Origin: Pegoplata infirma
Lineage: Eukaryota > Arthropoda > Insecta > Diptera > Anthomyiidae
Direction: 5' to 3'
NCBI GenBank assembly: GCA_963921195.1
Contig: CAWUER010000512.1
Location: 923,354 to 987,353 of the forward strand
Length of the DNA: 64,000 nt
A program made the position numbers and the translations under genes. The notes under the pieces were generated by a model, which ran no database searches, was not told the DNA's origin, and worked only from the letters and a program-made list of their open reading frames with translations. Below are positions 56,160 through 64,000 of this stretch, in pieces (within the stretch, counting starts at the first letter, position 1; the number at the start of each line of letters is the position of its first letter).

Positions 56160-56483
56160 TACAAGCTTTAAGTTTGCTGATTTAAATTTTTCTGAGTCCT
56201 CTGCTTAAAGATAAAGTTTAGGATTATTAAATATTATCCAAATATATAAAAATCCTGAGGTTCTGAGGCATTTTGCTTTCATATATAAAACTATCAGATA
56301 CTTAGACGATTTTCACACTAATAAATTCCTATATTTAGAAAAATTCTTCATATAGAAAAATGTTCAGATTTAGTGACTTTTTCCTCAAAGAAAACTTTTA
56401 GGTTCTGAAATATTTTTTTCCATTTTTTTATTCTACAGAAAAAGTGGTTCAGGTTTTGGAAAATTATTCCATAGAAAAGGAAA
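56160..56483 (+). repeat. Decayed palindromic minisatellite
   Basis: TTCTGAGGCATTTTG, TATAGAAAAATG, CTACAGAAAAAG and CATAGAAAAGG echo the 35-bp unit of 38570-39890. Units are widely spaced and diverged. Similar traces occur at 57130-57400 (GATTCTGAGACAGTTTTCC, CTATAGAAAAG). Confidence 0.5.
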
Positions 56484-57006
56484 AAGAGTTTGTTCTGATT
56501 CGAGGCCTTTTCGCGTTTCCCATTATTGATTAACATAACTTATGTTAACTCTACTTTCTTTATTAGGATATTCTCCCATTAAATACTCATAGATTTTCTT
56601 GCTTTCAAAAAATTTAGCAATTGTCAGGAATGAATTAACAATAGATCGGTGTTATTCTAATTGCCCCATCATCAGAATTCTTAACAAAATTATTGCTTTT
56701 AAATAATATTTTGTGTAGTACTGGTGGGACTACAAAAACATATTTGCTTTCTCATTAACAAAAAGTTGAATATTTGATGTTTTTTTGCATTCAACCCTAA
56801 TTTTATAAGGCATTCTGATGATGCGGAAATTGGAAAAACCCCGAAAGGATCATCAATTCATTCTTGAAAATTGACAAATTTTTTTAAAGCAAGAAACTCT
56901 ATGAGTACTAAATAGGAGAATATCCTAATAAGGAAAGTAAAGTTAACATACTTATGTTAATTCATAATGGGGACCGTGAAAAGGCCTTAAATCAAATAAA
57001 CTCTGT
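56484..57006. mobile_element. Foldback N with 125-base arms
   Basis: The left arm GAGTTTGTTCTGATTCGAGG ... TTAACATAACTTATGTTAA ... TATTAGGATATTCTCCCATT is matched in inverse at 56872-57006 (AATAGGAGAATATCCTAATA ... TTAACATACTTATGTTAA ... AAGGCC). The 250-base spacer is non-coding. No target duplication was resolved. Confidence 0.65.
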
Positions 57007-57652
57007 TTCATTGCACAATTAAAAGGTCAAAAAACAACTAATTTTTATTATTTAATAGAAATTAAAAAAAAAACTTAATTCTATAAACAAAAAAAGGCTT
57101 TTTAAAATTTTTTGCGGCAAATTCCTTGTTTTTGAGTTATTTTTCTATTGAAAAAGTATAGTTTTTTAAACACTTTTCCTTAGAAAAGTCTTAAATTCCC
57201 AAATATTTTCTGTGGCATATTTCCTATTGAAAAAGTAATCTAAGGAAACTTTTCTATAAAAGTTTTAGATTCTGAGACAGTTTTCCTATAGAAAAGTTCC
57301 TACCTATCTTCTTCTCAGAATTCTTGGAAAGAAAAACTATCAGATTTTCCCAATAAAAAATTCTCGGATTTTTACAGTAAAAAATTTTTTAAGATTCCAC
57401 ACCAAATGTACCGCTACAGAAAAACATTTGTGCCTTGAATGTCTAAATTGGTGGTTTCGACAGCCCTATATTGAACTTAGAAAATTGCTTTTTTAGTGTT
57501 TTTATTTAAAAAAAAAAAACTGGGCAAAGAAGGCGTGGTTAAATATTGGAAAAATTATAAAATTTGTGTCGAGTTCCCTTGATTAAATATTTATCAAATT
57601 ATAACAGAATGCGCCATAATTTCAAAAATATACATACTTGTATATTTTTTTA

Positions 57653-57899
57653 CACAGAGAAAAATAAATTTCCAACTGAATTTTTCAGTTGTATTAACTC
57701 AAAATTCGGTTGCTGCTACTACATTTTGATGTGGCTAACGAATTTTATAGTTATTTCAATTAAAAGACAGTTGTGATAACAAAAATTTGTTCTAACAACC
57801 GATATTTAGTTGTTTCATCCTTAATTCAAATGCATCCACCGATTTTTTGTTGCAACAACTGAATTTCAGTTGGAAATTAGCAAATTTGTTTTCTGTGTG
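57653..57899. mobile_element. M2, CAC/GTG-ended MITE with TA duplication
   Basis: It starts CACAGAGAAAAATAAATTTC and ends AAATTTGTTTTCTGTGTG, flanked by TA (57651-57652 and 57900-57901). Very similar to M1 over its whole length, including AACTGAATTTTTCAGTTGT and TTGTTTCATCC-like segments. It is non-coding. Confidence 0.82.
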
Positions 57900-58084
57900 T
57901 ATCGATCAAAATTATTTATTTTGGAAAATTTTCCGTTTCTGTTTTAAAATTTTTATTTTTTTAAAAAAGTCAATTTATCAATTATTGTCTATCCACATTG
58001 TATTTTCGTAATTTTTCGTATTTTTCGAGAAATATTGTAATTCTCTTGTATTTTATTTTGTCAGGAGAGCATTCTTCGTATTTT

Positions 58085-58265
58085 TTAAGAAAGTCTCATT
58101 TATTGTGTCAACACCGCGTATGAGTAACAACAATTCTTTAGTTTCGCAAATATTCATTACTCATACGCAGTGTTGCATATTATTGTGTCAACACTGCGTA
58201 TGAATAATTAATATTTGCGAAACTAAAGAATTTTTGTTACTCATACGCGGTGTGTCACCAACACA
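58085..58265. repeat. Long hairpin with CATACGC-bearing arms
   Basis: TTATTGTGTCAACACCGCGT at 58091 and ACGCGGTGTGTCACCAACAC near 58236 are ends of an imperfect palindrome. The middle pairs TTTAGTTTCGCAAATATTCA with AATATTTGCGAAACTAAAG. Each arm itself has ACTCATACGC at its two ends. It could be a tiny foldback element. Confidence 0.65.
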
Positions 58266-58329
58266 ATAAAATACAAGAGAATTACAGAATTTTTATGAAA
58301 TCCAATATTCAAATGCGATTTTCTCGAAA

Positions 58330-58727
58330 CCCAGCAAAAACTTGCATTACCAAGTAATGAAATGTGTAATGGGAAATTAAAAAGTGATAACTAATTATGA
58401 TTCGAATTACTTTTCCCATTACAACTACGAGCGATGGCGCCAGCTGTAATGATTATCAAAATAGTATTAATAACTAGTTACATATATACTTATAGGTAAC
58501 AAAAAAATTATTTTGAAAAAAAAAAATTAAAAAATAAAAAAATATTTAATTTTATATTATTTGTAACCAGAATAATTTGCAGTTAGCCAAAAAGTGAAAA
58601 TCGGGTACTGATTTTTTTCTTCATTATAATTACTTATAATTAGGTATTATAAGTAATTCATTATTTTACATTTCATTACTAAGTAATCCGAATGGTAATG
58701 ATGTGTCATTACAAAGTTTTTGCTGGG
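58330..58727. mobile_element. X2, complete CCCAGC-ended MITE, AAA duplication
   Basis: It starts CCCAGCAAAAACTTGCATTA and ends ACAAAGTTTTTGCTGGG; AAA is on both sides (58327-58329 and 58728-58730). Inside, TTACTAAGTAAT-type short palindromes of the word ATTAC recur near both ends. The middle (58500-58620) is A-rich. It serves as the undisturbed reference for X1. Confidence 0.8.
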
Positions 58728-59084
58728 AAAATACAAAAAACTCCCACCTGATTTTTTTGTGTAGATAGACAAACATCTAATCTTTAAAAAAAATAAAACC
58801 GGATTTTTGGTAAATTTACTTTTTTTAAGAAATGAAAAATTCCAGAGCGGGTTCTGAAAATTTTCCAAAATAAAATATTTTAATCGATAGCCAATAAAAA
58901 ATATACAAGAAGGAAACTTTTTGAATTTGTGGTGCATTTCGTTTTAATTTGATAAATATTTAATCAAGAGAACCCGACACAAATGTAATTTTTTTCCAAT
59001 ATTTAACCACGCCTCTTTATCCCGATTTTTGAAAAACTTAAAAACAAAAAACGCAATTTCTTTAGTTCTTTATCAGGCTGTCCA

Positions 59085-59520
59085 TTAGAGCGTTTCACCA
59101 AAAACTTTTTTTGGATTTTTGCAACTCTTGAAGCGAAATATGAATTCTTATGGCGTAATAGATTTTTGAGATTTTTGGAAGGTCGGGATCAACGTGTTCA
59201 AATCGATTTTATCCAAGAAATGAGGTTATGAAACATCATTTTTTTATTGTTTTATCTCTGGTGCCCTTTTTTACAAAACGGTATACATCGCTTTTTAATG
59301 TTGCTAGCCTCCTGAAAAAAATATTCGCGTTCAAAATTATAAGTTAAAGGGTCGTTAAGACCCGTGTTTCAACCTCAATAACTCGAGAAATAAGCTATGT
59401 ATGAACGTCATGTTAAATCCGTTAGATAGGTCTTTAAAACACCTTTCATTTGAAACGATTCTGACAATTATCACTTTAGTAGAAATGTTAAAAAATAAAA
59501 AACTGGGAAAAATTAATTTT
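59085..59520 (+). mobile_element. V-family fragment, one arm
   Basis: TAGAGCGTTTCACCAAAAAC, then TTGAAGCGAAATATGAATTC, GCTAGCCTCCTGAAAAAAAT and TTTCATTTGAAACGATTC follow the V arm (23941-24320) in order with moderate divergence. No second arm or duplication was found. Confidence 0.7.
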
Positions 59521-59639
59521 CTCGTCCATTTGAAGGGGCGCATTAGGTAGTTTTTTTGCCAAGTTAAAATAATAAATATTAAAGACTTTCTCTGGATTTT
59601 AGTTAGTGTTTCCAAACCGTTTTTTAAATTATATCCACA

Positions 59640-59800
59640 AAATCCTGGATATAATTATATATAATTTTATCAAATTATATATAATTTTATACATTTTTTA
59701 GGAGAGTTTTACCTCTATATAATTTTTGTATAATTATATCTAATTTGATATAATTTTATAAAATTATATATAATTATATAAAGACTTTTTTACTCGGGTA
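59640..59800. mobile_element. Q-family AT-palindromic fragment
   Basis: TATATAATTTTATCAAATTA words and the end ACTTTTTTACTCGGG match the right end of Q (16893-16907). Confidence 0.6.
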
Positions 59801-61179
59801 GTTGAAATGTATAAAAATGTATTATTAGGTTATATTTAACAAATGTTAAAAAAATATTTTAAATTGGAAAAATTAAGAAGCCAACACAAAATATTCTCAC
59901 ACAAATCTTTGATATTAACAATGCCCAAAAGTGTCATTAGTTTCATTGATTACATGATGTTGGTATAGAGTTTGGATTTCTTTCTTGTCTCAGAATTAGG
60001 ATTTTTTTAAATAACGAAAGTAAACATAGTTATACAGGAGTATAATAAAAAAGAAGTTTGGGATAAAAAAAAACAAAATAATGATAACGAAAAAAGATTA
60101 TTGTAGAATTTTTAGCCAAGGATAACAAATTGAAAACTGTAGTGTAATAAAGTGGTTCAAATAATGGCTCTCAGGGGATTTGTGAAGGAACAATGGTAAA
60201 GGAAGGAAATAATAGAAACAAATATTAAACTAAATTAAACTCATTTAGTTTCAAAAGCAAATGGTAATTCAAAATGTAAAGAAATAATTAAAAAAATTTT
60301 AAATTTTCTTAGATCAAAGAGAGCAGACATTCCAAAAAAAGGTACTTTGTAAAAAAACGGTAAAAGTTTTAAAAGGTTTCTGATCATTAAATTTTTAAAT
60401 GTTCTAATCAGCCAAAACTTTTTCAATATGAATTTCGAAAAAAAATTTTAATAAAAAAAAAAATATGCTATAAAAATTAAAATAATTGACCTGATGACAA
60501 TGATCTATTTCGGAACTTAAAAAAAAAATATTTTTTTAAAGTAACTTCCAATGTATATTTTTTTACAAAAAAAATGAAAAATGGAAATTTTACCGTTCTA
60601 GAAGTCAAAAATAAGTTCACAAGTTTTTAAAAATTACTAAAAAATTATTTAAAAAATCGGTAAAAAAATCAGTATTTAGTAAGTTCCAAGTACCAAAAAC
60701 AGGAAAATTTATACTGCAAAACTAAGCACGGGTGGTCAGAAACAGTTTTAGCTTAAAAGTGCGAATACCATTTTTTTTTTTTTAATATGTATTTGGGATG
60801 TCTAAGAATAATTTGACAACAAAAACCAAAGTCTTTGATCGAGCACTTTTTCAAAAATCGGGGTTGAATTGCAAAAAATAAAAATAAATCACTTTTCAAA
60901 ATTAAAATATATGTACTTTGCGTAGGTTTTTTTCTAGCTCGAGGTCATTATTTCCTTTACTAATTAAAACTATGAATAATTAAACATTACTAATTAAAAC
61001 ATAGAATAATTTTCAAGAAAATTATTTTAGGTTAAAACTGTTTCATTTTGAATTCTTAGTTCGCAAAAAATTAATAGGAATATATCTCGAGGAGGCGATT
61101 TGTAAACAATTTTCTGATGACAGATTCGTATTTAAAAGGCCAAACATTTTTCAAAATGTATTAAAAAAGTATGAGCAAA
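59801..61179. other. Unassigned AT-rich sequence
   Basis: No gene, RNA or element end recognised; homopolymer-rich. The 61-codon frame near 60241 has no motif. Confidence 0.4.
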
Positions 61180-63080
61180 AACCATATAGAGTAGTGTTAT
61201 TCTAAACAGTTCTTGTGAAAGTCCGTACCCTCGTAGCAACAAATTATACTAGTTTACAAATTAAAAAAAAATTTTGCGATCCACGACATTTTTAATTAAT
61301 TTTTTATGTAAAATCTTACGCTGAATCCGAATAGCCACCCCAACATTTTTACAGTAAAATAGTTTTCAAGATATTGCTAACTTTTAAAATGTTCATCTTT
61401 TTAAAAAAGTAGTTTTACTTAAATTAAAATATATCCGGAAGAAATTGAGCGATTTAATTGTTTTTGGTTTTAAGGCAATTAAATGTCTATCAACCCTACA
61501 TACAAGCTATGAATCGATATCGATACCGACAATTTTGCTTCAGTTTCACCTAATTTTGGCAAAACATTCAAATTGCATTGTTAATTTCACAAAGAAATTT
61601 TTTTTTTTTTAAACCTTTTTTCTATTTGACGTTCAAGTCTGATCTATTATGAAGAAATTAAGATGGTTTTTCAAAAAATTCGTTGAAAATTATAAAAGTT
61701 ATACGGATTTGAGTAAAAATGCAGAAATTCAGTTTTTCAGTCGGCACACACGTTTGTTTTTGTATAAAACTGAATTTTCGCAATAAATCAATTTTGAAAT
61801 TTATGTACAAAAATAAAATTTAAAATATTTGTAACTAATTGTAAGTTCAATTTACAACAGCATTTATTTTTTTCTAAATTTCGTTTAAATTGAAGTAAAA
61901 TTGTCGATATATCGATGAATAGATTCTAAGGCGATCATCAGATTGAAAAGTATTGTATAGAGAATTGCTAAAGTATTTAGTATGCTTTATTTAAAAGTAA
62001 AAAATTCAAATCCTCCGATTTATTTCTATATATGTCCGGACAACATTTCAAAATTTAAAAACTGATGTTGCACTCAATAAACTAAAAATGTATAAAAACT
62101 GAAATTCGCATTTTTACTCAAATGCATGTAACTTATACAATTTTTAACGGATTTTATTAAAAAACATCATTTTTCTTTGTAATAGATCAGTATGTAAGGA
62201 AAGAAAAATTTTTATTTTTTTTATTTCTAAAATTTACAATAGAATTTATTTTTTCCCCAAATTTTGCTAAAATTAAAATAAATATATCGATTAATAGCTT
62301 CTTACAAGGGAAGTGTCTCATCCGATTTGCCTGAAACTTAAAATATATATTAAAGAGACGGCCATATCGGTGTTTAAAAATTTCGCTGTCCCCTTATGAA
62401 ACCATGTGGGCCTTCGGGAAAATTTTGATAACTAACAGGAATATCGTCTTGGGCAAAAACACTTGTCGACTTAAATTTAATAAAGATTATTTTTTATTCA
62501 TATGGATATCGTAGGTATATTTCTTCCTATAAATACCGGCCAAAATTTACACATTTTCCTGAAAAAAATATTTAAAGAAGCCGAACTTTGGCCGAAAAGC
62601 CGAGACACCGCAACCTTAGAAGTGTCTCTTTTATATATATTTTAAGTTTCAGGCAAATCGGTTCATGAGGGTTGAGATACTTCCTTTGTAAGTAGCTATT
62701 AATCGATATATTTATTTTAATTTTACCAAAATTTAGAGAAAAAATAAATTCTATTGTAAATTTTAGAAATAATAATAGAAAATAGTCGATTGTTGTATGA
62801 AGGTTGATAAATAACTAAATTATCTTTAATGTAAAACCAAAAACAATAAAATCCATCAATTTGTTCCAGAGATATTTTAATTTAAGTATAACCACTTTTT
62901 TAAAAAGATGAAAATTTGGCAATATCTCGAAAACTGTTCTACTTTTGAAACATTGGAGTGGATTTTCGTATTTAGCGTAAGATTTTACGTGGAAAATATA
63001 TGTTAAATGTCGTTGGTCGAAATCTCTGTAAACTAGTGTTATTAAAGGGATTTCATTATCACCATTAAAAATTCATTTTG
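61180..63080. mobile_element. Multi-level foldback region
   Basis: Outer arms: TAAAATCTTACGCTGAATCC (61309) and AAGTAGTTTTACTTAAATTA face GCGTAAGATTTTACG (62975) and TAATTTAAGTATAACCACTT. Two inner palindromes lie inside. One has GAGTAAAAATGCAGAAATTC (61712) facing GAAATTCGCATTTTTACTC (62102). The other has AGTGTCTCATCCGATTTGCC (62311) facing GGCAAATCGGTTCATGAGG (62651). It is non-coding; boundaries are uncertain and no target duplication was found. Confidence 0.6.
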
Positions 63081-63774
63081 AAAAAAAATAATGTTTCTTA
63101 AATTTTTATAATTTCCATTTTATTAACTTTCAAAATATGTTTAACATAATTATATTCTGACTATATTAAAACAGCATGTCATTAAAAACTACTTTTCTTG
63201 CTCCTTAAAAATGTGTTTTTAACTTTTTTTTTGTAATAGTTAAACTCTTAGTGACATGTGTCATAAAAATATTGCAACTTCATAATTATACATTTTTTCA
63301 TAAATGTCTTTTAATAAAAATTAACGGCCTTTTAAATTTGCATATAATGACTTTATAATGTGTAAGTATGAAAGCAATTACGTTGAATAAGGTTTTCATT
63401 TTTATTTTATTTTTTTTTCACAATTTCCTTTTTTCGTTCCCATTAAGATTGTTAAATGAGAAAAAAAAAACTGAATTCTCTGGTGTAAATTTCTTTTTAA
63501 CAATTTAACATTTATTAAAGCATGAAAAAAAACGAGGTTAAGTTTAACCGATACACGTTTTTCAATCACTCAGCGTATTGATAATACACTGAACAAAAAA
63601 TTTGGAAAAATTTACATTCTCTGGAATTTAAATATATCAGTTAGATAGAATTTAACTAACCAGATAAGAAATCCGCCTCTTCTATTCATGCATTTATTGC
63701 TACATTTAGAAGTTCATATATTAAAAATGGGGGTTTTTTCATTCTAATATGTGGGCTAGATCGGAAGTTTTTTG
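63081..63774. other. Unassigned AT-rich sequence
   Basis: TACACTGAACAAAAAATTTG at about 63584 resembles the left end of the CAC/GTG elements, but no partner end is visible before the window ends. Confidence 0.35.
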
Positions 63775-64000
63775 TGTGGAAAAAAAGTTCTTCCGACTTT
63801 AAAAATCCTGGCAAATTATTGTTATTCTAGGCCCAAGACTAATGTGTTACAAATTTGAGGCCATTTGGATTAAATTAATACGTGGCGAGCAAAGTTTTGG
63901 ATTTTTAAAAATTTGTAAATTAAAAAAAATGTTTCTTGCGATACATCACATTTGTAATTTTTTATGTGATGAACACGAATATCAAAAAAATTTTAAAATC
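63775..64000 (+). mobile_element. F-family fragment running off the window
   Basis: AGGCCCAAGACTAATGTGTTACAAATTTGAGG, 'GGATTAAATTAATACGTGGCG' and 'CAAAGTTTTGGATTTTT' follow the left arm of F2 (54930-55020). The TIR itself is degraded. The copy continues beyond 64000. Confidence 0.6.

Larger units (their letters stand above)
57500..59060. mobile_element. Foldback enclosing M2 and X2
   Basis: The left arm (57500-57650) contains GGCGTGGTTAAATATTGGAA and ATTAAATATTTATCAAATTA. The right arm (58920-59060) has TAATTTGATAAATATTTAAT and CCAATATTTAACCACGCC. A second, inner pair (GTAATTCTCTTGTATTTTAT at 58027 and ATAAAATACAAGAGAATTAC at 58265) surrounds a hairpin. M2 and X2 inserted later. No protein is encoded. 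Confidence 0.65.

Overview
This is a strongly AT-rich eukaryotic window with no host protein-coding gene that I can recognise. Everything with clear coding content comes from non-LTR retrotransposons (LINEs): LOA/jockey-like pieces carrying endonuclease, reverse transcriptase and RNase H, and RTE-like endonuclease/reverse transcriptase elements. The rest is mostly non-autonomous DNA transposons with terminal inverted repeats (TIRs), foldback elements, minisatellites and one tRNA-derived SINE. The LINE types and the dispersed motifs point to an insect, probably a fly (Diptera); this is an inference.

Layout. 1-3385 is unassigned AT-rich DNA with one possible core promoter near 2447. 3386-4501 holds a LOA-like endonuclease fragment and the end of a hAT-like element. 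4540-10760 is irregular tandem repeats, a family (K) starting ACTAGCT with CCCGG segments, and a foldback family (Z). 11480-12440 is a palindromic minisatellite interrupted by a SINE with a perfect 14-bp target duplication. 13188-20871 holds more Z copies, an AT-palindromic element (Q) containing a K element with about nine 140-bp tandem units, a TTAA-flanked piggyBac-like MITE, and small MITEs.

21867-42385 is a nest of insertions that can be unpicked from target-site duplications. A Z element contains foldback T, which contains two adjacent hAT-like foldbacks (V and V'). V contains U, and U contains the palindromic array W. The same Z copy also contains X1 (3-bp duplication TAT). X1 holds a hAT-like element Y, a TA-flanked element B, and a foldback F. 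F contains a LOA fragment and an RTE-like LINE. That LINE is split inside its reverse transcriptase by the 4.9-kb element A, and A contains the 2.6-kb element B2.

42523-64000 holds further small elements, a pogo-like MITE, a 5'-truncated LOA LINE with a 13-bp target duplication, a 5.2-kb hAT-like element (S) that received a nearly full-length RTE LINE, and several foldbacks.

The most unusual signal is a set of seven elements (A, B, B2, M1-M4) that begin CAC and end GTG, have 2-bp target duplications (TA five times, CG once, TT once), and mostly carry short palindromes just inside their ends. None has a recognisable transposase. They look like non-autonomous members of one CACTA-like or undescribed group.

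The LINEs are the only recognisable enzyme source and all are broken. No autonomous DNA transposon is present, so the TIR elements depended on transposases encoded elsewhere.
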